Assembly (NCBI GenBank): GCA_050010115.1
Contig: JBEKLQ010000001.1
Span: 62,001-126,000 of the forward strand
Origin: JAKACA01 sp050010115
GTDB taxonomy: Bacteria > Actinomycetota > Acidimicrobiia > Acidimicrobiales > Bog-793
DNA: 64,000 bases
Direction: 5' to 3'
Below the pieces are notes generated by a model. The model made no database searches, was not told the origin of the DNA, and was given only the letters and a program-made list of their open reading frames with translations. Positions 47,161 through 56,332 of this stretch are shown here, in pieces. Both the position numbers and the translations under genes were made by a program. Each line of letters opens with the position of its first letter. The stretch's first letter is position 1.

Positions 47161-48259
47161 CATCGAGATCGGAAGCGGTAAGTCCTCCCGGCGGGGCTAC
47201 GGCCTCGATGACGTGGCCATCGTGCCCTCACGGCGGACCCGCGACCCCGAGGATGTGGACCTGTCGTGGCGGATCGAGGGGTACGACTTCGGTTTGCCGC
47301 TCGTGGCCGCCGCCTCCGACGCGGTCGTGAGCCCGGACTCCGCCATCGGGATCGGCCGGGCCGGCGGCTTGGCCGTGCTCAACTTGGAGGGCCTCTGGAC
47401 ACGCTACGAGGATCCTCTGCCGCTGTTCGACGAGATCGCCTCGCTGGCGCCGGCCGTCTCGACTCGCAGGCTGCAGGAGCTGTACTCGCAACCCGTGCGT
47501 CCCGATCTCGTCACCGAGCGGATCCGCCAGATCGCCCTTGCCGGAGTGGTGACGTGCGCCTGCCTCTCGCCGCAACGGACCGTCCAGTTCGCCAAAGCGG
47601 TAGTCGACGCCGCGCTCGACCTGTTGGTGATCCAAGGGACCGTCGTCTCTGCGGAGCACGTGTCGACGCGTTCGGAGCCGCTCAACTTGAAGCGCTTCAT
47701 CAGGGAGTACGACATCCCGGTGATTGTCGGTGGGTGCGCCTCGTACCCGGCCGCCCTCCATCTCATGAGGACGGGGGCCGTTGGTGTGCTCGTCGGCGTC
47801 GGGACCGGCAGCGCTTCCACGACCTGGAACGTGCTCGGCCTCGGGGCTCCGCACGCGACGGCCATCGCCGATGCAGCCGGCGCGAGGAGCCGCCACCTCG
47901 AGGAAACGGGCGTCTACGTTCACGTGATCGCCGACGGCGGGATGTCCACCGGCGGCGATATCGCCAAGGCGATCGCTTGCGGCGCCGACGCGGTCATGAT
48001 CGGCTCGCCCCTGGCGGCAGCAAGCGACGCCCCGGGGAAGGGACGGTACTGGGAGGCGGCGGCGGCGCACCCGACACTGCCCCGTGGCTCGCTGATGGAG
48101 GTCCCGGCTCGCGGCTCCCTCACTGAGATCCTGCTCGGTCCGGCTCACGCTCCGGACGGTGCCCTCAACCTCTTCGGGGCGCTCCGGGCGGCCATGGCGA
48201 TGTGCGGGTACGCGTCCGTGCGCGAGTTCCACAAGGCCGAGGTCACTGTCGCGGGATAG
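47153..48259 (+). CDS. guaB3: GuaB3 family IMP dehydrogenase-related protein
   Basis: 368 residues, an IMPDH-like TIM barrel without CBS domains. AAASDAVVSPDSAIGIGRAGG, RTGAVGVLVGVG and VIADGGMSTGGDIAKAIACG are barrel phosphate and nucleotide motifs. At the active-site loop the usual GSICTT reads GSASTT, so the catalytic Cys appears to be Ser. ATG 47153 with AAGGAG at 47141-47146. No canonical guaB is adjacent here. The activity is uncertain; a redox role on purine nucleotides is plausible. Confidence 0.85.
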   Translation: MPDIEIGSGKSSRRGYGLDDVAIVPSRRTRDPEDVDLSWRIEGYDFGLPLVAAASDAVVSPDSAIGIGRAGGLAVLNLEGLWTRYEDPLPLFDEIASLAPAVSTRRLQELYSQPVRPDLVTERIRQIALAGVVTCACLSPQRTVQFAKAVVDAALDLLVIQGTVVSAEHVSTRSEPLNLKRFIREYDIPVIVGGCASYPAALHLMRTGAVGVLVGVGTGSASTTWNVLGLGAPHATAIADAAGARSRHLEETGVYVHVIADGGMSTGGDIAKAIACGADAVMIGSPLAAASDAPGKGRYWEAAAAHPTLPRGSLMEVPARGSLTEILLGPAHAPDGALNLFGALRAAMAMCGYASVREFHKAEVTVAG

Positions 48260-48284
48260 GCGCAGGGCCGGCGAAAGGAGCCTT

Positions 48285-48290
48285 TAGGCT
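48285..48290 (+). promoter_or_regulatory. -10 element TAGGCT, leaderless pcrA promoter
   Basis: TAGGCT ends 7 nt before the ATG at 48298. An AAAGGAG lies 17 nt upstream of the start, too far for normal use. Confidence 0.45.
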
Positions 48291-48297
48291 CGGATCG

Positions 48298-50751
48298 ATG
48301 CCCGGGCTGGACGAAGAGTGGGACCTGTTCGGGGATCTCCCGCCTCTCCCACCACTGCCGGTCCACTCGGCGCCGTCGGCGACGGGGGCGCTGGCAGCGA
48401 CGGCAGCGCCACCCACGCCGCCTCCCACTCCGGCGCTCGACGAAGCGACGCTCCTCGAGGACTTGAACCCGGTGCAGCGCGCCGCCGTACAGCACTGCGA
48501 CGGTCCGCTCGTCGTCGTCGCCGGCGCCGGGTCCGGCAAGACCCGGGTGCTGACGCGCAGGATCGCCTCGCTCGTCGCCCGGGGTGTCCCGCCGTGGCGC
48601 ATCCTGGCGATCACCTTCACGAACAAGGCGGCCCAGGAGATGAGGCGCCGAGTCGTCGAGCTGGTGGGCGAGGACGCCGATCGCATGTGGGTGTCGACGT
48701 TCCACTCGGCCTGCGTGCGCATCCTGCGCCGCAACGCCGATCTCATCGGCTACCGCTCGAACTTCACGATCTACGACGACAGTGACTCTCGCCGCCTGAT
48801 CGAGCACATCCTCGGCGATCGCGGCGTCGACCAGAAGCGCTTCCCGCCCCGCGTCGTCGCCGCCGCCATCAGCCAGGCGAAGTCGGAGCTGCTCGACGTC
48901 GACGCCTACGACCGCCGGGCCACCACGCTGTACGAGCGGAGGATCGCCGAGACGTACGCGGAGTACGAGCGCCGGCTCGTCGAGGCCAACGCGATGGACT
49001 TCGACGACCTCCTCGTCCGTGTCGTCCGGCTCTTCCGGGAGCATGTCGATGTGCTGGAGCGGTACCAGCATCGTTTCCTGCACGTGCTGGTCGACGAGTA
49101 CCAGGACACAAACCCGGCCCAGAACGAGATCGTCATGCTGCTCGGGCGCGCCCACCGCAACGTGTGCGTCGTGGGCGACACCGACCAGAGCATCTACCGC
49201 TTCCGTGGGGCCGAGATGCGCAACCTCCTCGACTTCGAGTCGACGTTCCCCGACGCCGAGGTGCTGCTGCTCGAGCAGAACTATCGCTCCACGCAGACGA
49301 TCCTCAGTGCCGCCAACGCCGTGATCACGAACAACCTCGTGCGCCAGCCCAAGCAGCTGTGGAGCGCGCTCGGGGAGGGCTCGAAGATCCGCCGATACCG
49401 GGCCAACGACGAGACCGACGAGGCGTCGTTCGTGGCCGGCGAGATCCTCTCGCTCGCGAGCACCCACAGCGTCGACTACCGCGAGATCGCCGTCTTCTAC
49501 CGTACGAACGCGCAGTCACGCGCCCTCGAATCTGCGTTGATGGAGCAGGGCGTGCCCTACCAGGTCATCGGGGGGACTCGGTTCTACGACCGGCGCGAGA
49601 TCCGCGACTCGCTGGCGTACCTCCGCCTGGCGGAGAACCCGGGCGATGAGGTGTCGCTGCGCCGGGTGCTCAACGTCCCTCGCCGTGGCGTCGGCGACAC
49701 GACGCTCTCCCGGCTCGTCGCCTTCGCCCGGGAGCAGCAGATCACGTTCGCCGAATCGCTGCGGCGAGCTGATGAGGCGGGGGCGTCGGGCAGGGCCCTC
49801 TCGGGCATCTCGGAGTTCTTGGAGCTGATCGCCGAGCTCTCCGGTCGCGGCGTGTCGCAGCCGCCGGCGGACGTGCTCGGTGAGGTTCTCGACCGGACCG
49901 GGTATCTCGACATGCTGGAAGCCGAAGCGTTGAGCGGCGGGGCGAGGGCCATCGAGGCCGAAGGCCGTCTCGAGAACCTTTCAGAGCTGCTGTCGGTGGC
50001 GACCGCATTCGGCGACGTGGGTGGCTTCCTGGAGTCGGTGTCCCTCGTCGCTGCCGCCGACGAAGCAGCCGACGGACCGGCAGTCTCCCTCATGACCTTG
50101 CATGGAGCGAAAGGGCTCGAGTTCCAAGTGGTGTTCCTCACCGGTTTGGAGGAGGGCGTGTTCCCTCACAACCAGACGCTGGCGGAGCCGGACGAGCTCG
50201 AAGAGGAACGCCGCCTCTGCTACGTCGGGATCACGAGGGCTCGGGAGCAGCTGTACGTCACCCACACGTGGCGGCGGCTCCTGTTCGGCTCCTACCAGGA
50301 CAGCCTGCCGAGCCGGTTCCTGAAGGAGATCCCCGAGGAGCTGATCGAGGACGTGGGTGGTGGCGTGATCCTCGGGCAGGGCCGGTGGGGTAGCGGCGGT
50401 TGGGGCGACCGCTACCGGCAGAGCTACGGCGCTGAGGCACAGCAGGAGCGGGCGACCGGCGGACGGTGGAACGCCGCTGGCCGCCCACTCGCGGACCGCC
50501 CACTCGCGGACCACCCGCTCACGGGGCGGGAGCGAGTGGCTGCGCTGGCCACGAGCGGAGCCCCCACTACCTCGACCGGTGCCGAGCGGCTCAGGCTGGT
50601 CGCGGGTGAGGCAGTGGTCCATCCGCGCTTCGGAGCCGGTGTCGTCACCCACGTCGAAGGCGAGGGCGAGGAGATGAGAGCCGAGGTGCGTTTTGTGGAG
50701 GGTCGCGTGCGACGGTTCATCCTCCACCTCACGCCGCTCGCCCGCGTGTGA
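48298..50751 (+). CDS. pcrA: ATP-dependent DNA helicase PcrA/UvrD1
   Basis: SF1A 3'-5' helicase for repair and replication conflicts. 817 residues. An N-terminal Pro/Ala linker (about 45) precedes motif Q (LNPVQRAAV), Walker A AGAGSGKTRVL, motif II VDEYQDTNPAQN, motif III DTDQSIYRFRGA, QNYRST, motif V LMTLHGAKGLEF and motif VI CYVGITRAR. The C-terminal Tudor-like RNA-polymerase-binding domain (VHPRFGAGVVTHVEGEG) is present. The linker before it has a 15-bp duplication (RPLADRPLAD, 50481-50510). Convergent with the next gene, 9 nt apart. Confidence 0.96.
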   Translation: MPGLDEEWDLFGDLPPLPPLPVHSAPSATGALAATAAPPTPPPTPALDEATLLEDLNPVQRAAVQHCDGPLVVVAGAGSGKTRVLTRRIASLVARGVPPWRILAITFTNKAAQEMRRRVVELVGEDADRMWVSTFHSACVRILRRNADLIGYRSNFTIYDDSDSRRLIEHILGDRGVDQKRFPPRVVAAAISQAKSELLDVDAYDRRATTLYERRIAETYAEYERRLVEANAMDFDDLLVRVVRLFREHVDVLERYQHRFLHVLVDEYQDTNPAQNEIVMLLGRAHRNVCVVGDTDQSIYRFRGAEMRNLLDFESTFPDAEVLLLEQNYRSTQTILSAANAVITNNLVRQPKQLWSALGEGSKIRRYRANDETDEASFVAGEILSLASTHSVDYREIAVFYRTNAQSRALESALMEQGVPYQVIGGTRFYDRREIRDSLAYLRLAENPGDEVSLRRVLNVPRRGVGDTTLSRLVAFAREQQITFAESLRRADEAGASGRALSGISEFLELIAELSGRGVSQPPADVLGEVLDRTGYLDMLEAEALSGGARAIEAEGRLENLSELLSVATAFGDVGGFLESVSLVAAADEAADGPAVSLMTLHGAKGLEFQVVFLTGLEEGVFPHNQTLAEPDELEEERRLCYVGITRAREQLYVTHTWRRLLFGSYQDSLPSRFLKEIPEELIEDVGGGVILGQGRWGSGGWGDRYRQSYGAEAQQERATGGRWNAAGRPLADRPLADHPLTGRERVAALATSGAPTTSTGAERLRLVAGEAVVHPRFGAGVVTHVEGEGEEMRAEVRFVEGRVRRFILHLTPLARV

Positions 50752-50760
50752 GGCCCTCGG

Positions 50761-52368
50761 TCAGGAGCCCGGGAGTGTGGGGGTCTTGCTGACGAATATC
50801 CGGTATGGGGCGTTGTGCACCAACTGGAAGTTCTGGGCGAAGAACGCCCGTAGCAGTGGCGACCACGGAATGGGCGGATTGCCGGGGGCGATGACGACGA
50901 AACGAGCCAGGCGCAGCACTTGATCCCACTGCGATACGACAGTCGGGTTGTTCACGCCGAGGGTTGGGTTGCCGGCCGCTTTCTCGATGCCGGAGGGATC
51001 GGCGAGCATCGTGCAGCCGGAGGGCAGCTGGGCGAAACGATTGGCAAGGATGAGCGCTTCTGGGTTGTTCGAGACGACACAGGCTCCGTTCGGAACGAGG
51101 GAGTCGATCGCTGCGGCCGGGTTGGTGCCGTGCTTGATGAAGTAGGCCTCCTCGAAGTGGGCTTCCTTCGGCACCGTGACGCTGACGACGCCGATCATCA
51201 AGGCAACCGCCAGGATCGTGAAGCCTCCCGCCACGGTGGAGCTCATGTCGCTGGTGCTGATGCTCAGCGACGAGACGATTGAGAGGATCGTGCCGATCGT
51301 GTTGCCGAGCAGGATCGCGCCGAAGGCCGCGACGAGGTATGTGTAGGCGACCGGGATCTGCGAGGCGAGCAGCCCGATCGCGACGAGCCCGATGGTTGCG
51401 CCGAGGATCGCCCAGTCCTGCGTCGTCGACGTCGATGCGCGCGACACAGCAGCGACGACGACGAGGATGGCGATCACCACGGCGACGCCGAGGGCGAGGC
51501 TGCCCGGGTGCGTGATGCCGATCGGCGCTCCCAGGCCGAGAAGCTCGGAGATCCGGGTGCTGAGGCTGCCGGTGGAGTGCCCACCACCGCCCAGTTCCGA
51601 GACGACGACGTCGGTCCAAAAGGCACCCGGGGCGGCGAGGAAGAAGAGAATGCACGGCACCCCGATGCCGATCGCGAGGCCACCGAGCACCCGCACGAGC
51701 GCCTGGCGCCACTGGATGGCCGCGCAGATGATGAGAACGATCGCCGGCACGACGGCCCATGGCTTGATGGCGATGGCGTAGCCGATGAACGCGCCGGCGA
51801 GCACGAGCCGGCCGCCCCGCACCAGTTCGCCTTGCTGGAAGGCTGCCGCGTAGGCCAGTAAGCAGAAGAACACGAGGTACGGCTCCAGCATGTACGAGCC
51901 GGTGGAGAGGTATGCGAAGGGGAACGTCGCGAACAGCACGCCGGCGATAAAGGTGCTGGCGATCCCGTGGTGCCGGGCGGTGAGACCGACAAGGAAGACA
52001 TCGGCGACCGAGACGAGGCCTGTCACGACGCGCGCTGCGGACATCGCCGTGGCGGCGCTGCCGCCGTGGGTCACCCAGGCGAAGGGCAGCAAAAGGACGC
52101 TCATCCCCGGCGGTTGCGTCAGCACGAAGTCGTGGTAGGGGAGCTGGCCACGCGACAGGGCGATGGACGAGGCCAGATTCGTGCCGGCCTGCCGGAACGT
52201 GACACCGTCTAGTGCCAGATGCAGCGTCAGCTCGTGAACGACGAGGAAGACGGCGAGCACAGCTGGCGGGATCGCGATCGCCGCCGCCACCTGGGGGCTC
52301 GCCCACCACACTCCGGTCTCTGATCGCCGACGCACGAGCGGGATCGTACCTGGCCGCACCTGCTTCAC
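50761..52368 (-). CDS. GT-C-like polytopic membrane protein
   Basis: 535 residues, about twelve membrane segments, and a soluble C-terminal region of about 130 residues. HDFVLTQPPGMSVLLLPF in the first outer loop is typical of GT39/GT87-like mannosyltransferases that use polyprenyl-phosphate sugars; the acceptor is unknown. GTG start at 52368; on this strand CAGCAT ends 6 nt upstream, a poor TANNNT match hinting at a leaderless mRNA. Only gene of its region on the minus strand; divergent from the B12-domain gene. Confidence 0.82.
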   Translation of the reverse strand: MKQVRPGTIPLVRRRSETGVWWASPQVAAAIAIPPAVLAVFLVVHELTLHLALDGVTFRQAGTNLASSIALSRGQLPYHDFVLTQPPGMSVLLLPFAWVTHGGSAATAMSAARVVTGLVSVADVFLVGLTARHHGIASTFIAGVLFATFPFAYLSTGSYMLEPYLVFFCLLAYAAAFQQGELVRGGRLVLAGAFIGYAIAIKPWAVVPAIVLIICAAIQWRQALVRVLGGLAIGIGVPCILFFLAAPGAFWTDVVVSELGGGGHSTGSLSTRISELLGLGAPIGITHPGSLALGVAVVIAILVVVAAVSRASTSTTQDWAILGATIGLVAIGLLASQIPVAYTYLVAAFGAILLGNTIGTILSIVSSLSISTSDMSSTVAGGFTILAVALMIGVVSVTVPKEAHFEEAYFIKHGTNPAAAIDSLVPNGACVVSNNPEALILANRFAQLPSGCTMLADPSGIEKAAGNPTLGVNNPTVVSQWDQVLRLARFVVIAPGNPPIPWSPLLRAFFAQNFQLVHNAPYRIFVSKTPTLPGS

Positions 52369-52480
52369 GCGGGGATGCTGCCGGTGTCGAGGTTGGTGCG
52401 GCAGGGGCTCTCGACGGGTCTCGGCTCGCCGGGGAGCCTGCCGGGAGCCCGCCGGTATGCCGAGCCGTGCGGCCTATGGG

Positions 52481-52486
52481 TAGCAT
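52481..52486 (+). promoter_or_regulatory. -10 element TAGCAT before the B12-domain gene
   Basis: TAGCAT ends 9 nt before the ATG at 52496; no Shine-Dalgarno. Probably a leaderless or nearly leaderless transcript. Confidence 0.4.
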
Positions 52487-52495
52487 CAGCCCGAC

Positions 52496-52918
52496 ATGGA
52501 ACGCCGATACCGCGTCGTCGTCGCAAAGCCGGGCCTCGACGGCCACGACCGAGGCGCCAAGGTGATCGCCCGCGCGCTTCGGGACGCGGGCTTCGAGGTG
52601 ATCTACACCGGGCTGCACCAAACGCCGGAGCAGGTCGTGGACGCAGTAGTACAGGAGGACGCGGATGCCGTCGGGTTGTCCCTCCTCTCGGGCGCACACC
52701 TCACATTGGTACCGAGGGTCGTGGCGGGACTCCGGGCCGAAGGTCTGGACGACGTGCTCGTCATCTGCGGTGGGATCATCCCCGACAAGGACATCCCGGT
52801 GCTGAAGGAGGCAGGCGTGGCCGCGGTGTTCACGCCGGGCGCCCCGCTGCCCGAGATCGCCCGATGGCTCGAGAACGCGCTGGACGAGCGTGAGCGCGCC
52901 TCAGCTGAACCAAGCTGA
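52496..52918 (+). CDS. stand-alone B12-binding subunit of a methylmalonyl-CoA mutase-type enzyme
   Basis: 140 residues equal to the C-terminal cobalamin domain of methylmalonyl-CoA mutase. The base-off/His-on motif DxHxxG is DGHDRG in KPGLDGHDRGAKVIARAL; GLSLLSGAHL and VICGGIIPDKD complete the B12 site. No catalytic TIM-barrel subunit is in the window, so a partner must be elsewhere. Next to sucC/sucD, whose product or substrate is succinyl-CoA, the product of the mutase; this supports the role. Confidence 0.88.
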   Translation: MERRYRVVVAKPGLDGHDRGAKVIARALRDAGFEVIYTGLHQTPEQVVDAVVQEDADAVGLSLLSGAHLTLVPRVVAGLRAEGLDDVLVICGGIIPDKDIPVLKEAGVAAVFTPGAPLPEIARWLENALDERERASAEPS

Positions 52919-52972
52919 TCGCTGCACGCTGACCCGAGCACCGGACCTACCCCCGATGAGGAGGAGCGCTAG

Positions 52973-54121
52973 GTGGACCTAGTCGAATATCAGGGCAAGC
53001 AGTACTTCGCGCGCTACGGGGTGCCCATCAGCGCCGGCCGCGTCGCCGACACGGTCGACGAGGCGCTAGCCGCCGCTGACGACGTCGGCTATCCGGTGGT
53101 TGTGAAGGCACAGGTACAAGTCGGTGGTCGTGGCAAGGCCGGCGGCGTCAAGCTCGCAGCCGATCGCGCCGAGGTGGAGCTGCATGCTTCCAACATCCTC
53201 GGCCTCGACATCAAGGGCCACATCGTCAAGCGGCTGTGGATCGAGCACGCCACCGACATAGCCAAGGAGTACTACGCGAGCTTCACGCTCGACCGGGCTT
53301 CCAGGAACCATCTGGCGATGGTGTCGGCTCGCGGCGGTATCGACATCGAGCAGGTGGCCGATGAGTCCCCCGAGGCGATCGCCCGGTTGCAGATCGATCC
53401 GCTCGACGGCCTCGACCAGCAGGCCGCGCTCCAGCTCGTGACCGACGCCGGTCTCGACGCTGAAGCCCTGGAGCAAGCGGCGCAGATCCTCGTGCAGCTC
53501 TACCGGTGCTACATCGAGGGGGATGCCGACCTCGTCGAGGTGAACCCACTCGTGCTCACGACCGACGGGCGCGTGCACGCGCTCGACGCCAAGGTCACGC
53601 TGGACGACGACGCGGCGTTCCGGCACCCAGAGTGGTCCGAGATCGAGGCGATCGGGCACGTCGACCAGCGGGAGCAACTCGCGAAAGAGAAGGGTCTCAA
53701 CTACATCGGACTGAACGGGACGGTCGGCATCATCGCCAACGGCGCCGGGCTCGCCATGTCCACGCTGGATGTCGTCAACCAGGTCGGCGGGAGCGCAGCG
53801 AACTTCCTCGACATCGGTGGAGGCGCCAACGCCGAAGTGATGGCGAATGCCCTCGAGGTCATCAATACCGACCCGAACGTCCAGGTGATCCTCGTCAACA
53901 TCTTCGGCGGCATCGTCCGCTGCGACGAGGTCGCCCAGGGGATCCTGGACGCGCTCGAGCGAGTCGAGCTCTCGTCGCCGATCGTGATCCGCCTGGACGG
54001 GACGAACTCCAAGCAGGCACGCACGATGCTGGAGGACCACCGGTCCGGCCGACTCGTGCCGGAGCTCACCATGCTCGGTGCTGCCAAGCGGGCCGTCGAG
54101 ATCGCAGGAGGCCGTTCGTGA
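52973..54121 (+). CDS. sucC: succinyl-CoA ligase (ADP-forming) beta subunit
   Basis: TCA-cycle substrate-level phosphorylation. 382 residues; ATP-grasp KAQVQVGGRGKAGGVKLA and the VEVNPLVLT Mg-binding motif are clear; the CoA-ligase end has GGIVRCDEVAQGI. GTG 52973 with AGGAGGAG just upstream. GTGA overlap with sucD. Confidence 0.96.
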   Translation: MDLVEYQGKQYFARYGVPISAGRVADTVDEALAAADDVGYPVVVKAQVQVGGRGKAGGVKLAADRAEVELHASNILGLDIKGHIVKRLWIEHATDIAKEYYASFTLDRASRNHLAMVSARGGIDIEQVADESPEAIARLQIDPLDGLDQQAALQLVTDAGLDAEALEQAAQILVQLYRCYIEGDADLVEVNPLVLTTDGRVHALDAKVTLDDDAAFRHPEWSEIEAIGHVDQREQLAKEKGLNYIGLNGTVGIIANGAGLAMSTLDVVNQVGGSAANFLDIGGGANAEVMANALEVINTDPNVQVILVNIFGGIVRCDEVAQGILDALERVELSSPIVIRLDGTNSKQARTMLEDHRSGRLVPELTMLGAAKRAVEIAGGRS

Positions 54122-55035
54122 GCATCTTCGTCGACGAGCACACCAGGGTCGTCGTCCAAGGGTTGACCGGCAGCCAGGGCCGCTTCCACGGGTTGCGCAA
54201 CCGCGCCTACGGCACCAAGGTCGTCGCCGGGGTCACGCCCGGCAAAGGTGGGCAGGACGTCGAAGGCATCCCCATCTACAACGATGTTGCCGACGCCGTC
54301 GCGCGTGAGGGCGCCGACGCCTCGTTTGTCGCAGTGCCCCCGGGCGGCGCGGCCGATGCCGTCCTCGCCGCAGCGGAGGCCGGCATCAGGCTCGTCGTGT
54401 GCATCACCGAGCACATCCCGGCCAAGGACGAGGCCCTCCTGTGGGCGCGTCTGCGCCGCGACTTCCCCCGCACGCGTCTCGTCGGGCCGAACTGCCCTGG
54501 CGTGATCTCCCCCGGCAAGTGCAACATCGGCATCACCTCGGGCGACATCGCCCTGCCCGGAGGGCCGGTCGGGATCGTCAGCCGTTCCGGGACACTCACT
54601 TACCAGGCGCTCCACGAGCTGTCACAACAAGGTGTCGGCCAGACGACCTGCGTCGGCATCGGCGGCGACCCGGTGCCCGGGACGACGTTCGTCGACGTGC
54701 TGCGGGGTTTCCAGGCCGATCCGGAGACCCGGGCGATCATGATGATCGGCGAGATCGGTGGCGACGGCGAGGAGCGGGCTGCTGAGTACATCCGCAACGA
54801 GATGACCAAACCGGTCGTCGCCTACATCGCCGGGGTGACGGCGCCCGAGGGCCGCAAGATGGGCCACGCCGGTGCGATCGTATCGGGCTCGAAGGGGACG
54901 GCGAAGGCGAAGATGGAGGCCTTGGCCGCCGCCGGGGTGACCGTCGCGAGAAACCCCACCGAAGCCGGGGAGCTCATGGTCAGCGTCGTCCGGGCCCTCT
55001 CCGGCAAGTGGTCCGCCGACCAGCCGCGCCTGTGA
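54118..55035 (+). CDS. sucD: succinyl-CoA ligase alpha subunit
   Basis: 305 residues. CoA-binding Rossmann domain (VVVQGLTGSQGRFHG), RLVGPNCPGVISPGKCNIGI, and the phospho-histidine in KMGHAGAIVSG. GTG 54118 overlaps sucC by 4 bases, so the subunits are coupled. Confidence 0.96.
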   Translation: MSIFVDEHTRVVVQGLTGSQGRFHGLRNRAYGTKVVAGVTPGKGGQDVEGIPIYNDVADAVAREGADASFVAVPPGGAADAVLAAAEAGIRLVVCITEHIPAKDEALLWARLRRDFPRTRLVGPNCPGVISPGKCNIGITSGDIALPGGPVGIVSRSGTLTYQALHELSQQGVGQTTCVGIGGDPVPGTTFVDVLRGFQADPETRAIMMIGEIGGDGEERAAEYIRNEMTKPVVAYIAGVTAPEGRKMGHAGAIVSGSKGTAKAKMEALAAAGVTVARNPTEAGELMVSVVRALSGKWSADQPRL

Positions 55036-55045
55036 GCACCATGGC

Positions 55046-56332
55046 GTGACCGGGACCGGGGCAGCCGGTGGCGCCGCGCCGTCTGCGGCGATCACGTTCG
55101 AGGACATCGAGCGCGCACGCGAGCATCTGGAGGGCGTGGCCATCCGGACGCCCATCTTCAATTCGAGACTTCTCACCGAACTGCTCGGGTCTCTGGTCGT
55201 GTACAAGGCGGAGAACCTTCAGCGGACCGGTTCGTTCAAGGTGCGGGGCGTGTCGAACAAGCTGGCTGCGCTCGGGGAGGCGGCGCGCGCCGGCATCGTC
55301 GTTGCGAGCGCCGGCAACCACGCTCAAGCCGCCGCCTTCGTGGCGGCTCGGCGTCAGGTGCCCTGCGAGGTGTTCATGCCCGCTGAGGCCTCGATCTCGA
55401 AGTCCGAGGCGACGATCGCCTACGGGGCGACCGTCCATCTCGGTGGAGAAGGCATCGACGAGTGTCTCGAGCTCGCGCGAGCCCGGGTGGCGGAGACGGG
55501 CAAGGTGCTGGTGCACCCGTTCGACGACGCGGCCATCATCGCCGGCCAAGGCACCCTCGGCCTCGAGCTCGTGGAGGACGTGGCCGACCTCTCGCTTGTC
55601 CTGATACCACTCGGCGGGGGTGGCCTGGCCGGCGGAACCGCGCTGGCGATCAAGTCCCTCAAGCCGTCGGTGCGTGTGGTGGCCGTGCAGGCCGCCAACG
55701 TCGCCCCGTTCCCCGCCTCGCTCGCCGAAGGCCGCCCGGTCGAGGTGCGGGCGACCGGGACGCTGGCGGACGGCATCTCCGTGAAGCGCCCAGGAGAGCT
55801 CACGCTCCCGCTCATCGCCGAGTACGTCGACGAGGTCGTCACCGTCAGCGAGGACGACATCGCCGATGCCATGGTGATGCTCCTCGAGCGGGCGAAACTC
55901 GTCGTCGAAGGTGCCGGCGCCGTCGGCGTGGCGGCCGTGCTCGGGAACCGCGTGACCGCTGAGCAGGCCGCCGGCGGTACCGCGGTGGTCGTGCTCTCCG
56001 GCGGCAACGTGGACACCGGTGTGCTCGCTCCGACGATCCGCCGCCACGAGACTCGCGCCGGGCGCCGGCTCGTCCTGTTCGCACGGATGACGGACCGCCC
56101 CGGCAACCTCGCCAAGCTGTTGACGTGCATCGGTTCGAGCGGGGCGAACTTGCTGGAGGTGGACCACTTGAGGGAGGGCTTCGACCTGCACGTGCGGGAG
56201 AACGGCGTGCACCTCGTGCTGGAGACGCGCAACCCGGCCCATGCCCGCACGGTGATCGACGATGCCAGGCGGGCGGGTTTTGACGTGGAGATCGTCGGGC
56301 ATGCCTACGCTGCCGGGGATGGAGACTCCTGA
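55046..56332 (+). CDS. ilvA: threonine dehydratase with C-terminal ACT domain
   Basis: PLP enzyme: threonine to 2-oxobutanoate + ammonia. 428 residues; PLP lysine in GSFKVRG, SAGNHAQ loop, GGGGLAGG phosphate loop, VLSGGN. One ACT-like domain (about 345-425; FARMTDRPGNLAKLLTCIG) replaces the two regulatory domains of E. coli IlvA. GTG 55046, 10 nt after sucD. 2-oxobutanoate can feed isoleucine or propionyl-CoA, so it may feed the B12 route upstream. Confidence 0.93.
   Translation: MTGTGAAGGAAPSAAITFEDIERAREHLEGVAIRTPIFNSRLLTELLGSLVVYKAENLQRTGSFKVRGVSNKLAALGEAARAGIVVASAGNHAQAAAFVAARRQVPCEVFMPAEASISKSEATIAYGATVHLGGEGIDECLELARARVAETGKVLVHPFDDAAIIAGQGTLGLELVEDVADLSLVLIPLGGGGLAGGTALAIKSLKPSVRVVAVQAANVAPFPASLAEGRPVEVRATGTLADGISVKRPGELTLPLIAEYVDEVVTVSEDDIADAMVMLLERAKLVVEGAGAVGVAAVLGNRVTAEQAAGGTAVVVLSGGNVDTGVLAPTIRRHETRAGRRLVLFARMTDRPGNLAKLLTCIGSSGANLLEVDHLREGFDLHVRENGVHLVLETRNPAHARTVIDDARRAGFDVEIVGHAYAAGDGDS
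56306..56311 (+). promoter_or_regulatory. -10 element TACGCT before glyA
   Basis: TACGCT inside the end of ilvA ends 7 nt before the ATG at 56319. It suggests an internal leaderless promoter. Confidence 0.35.
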
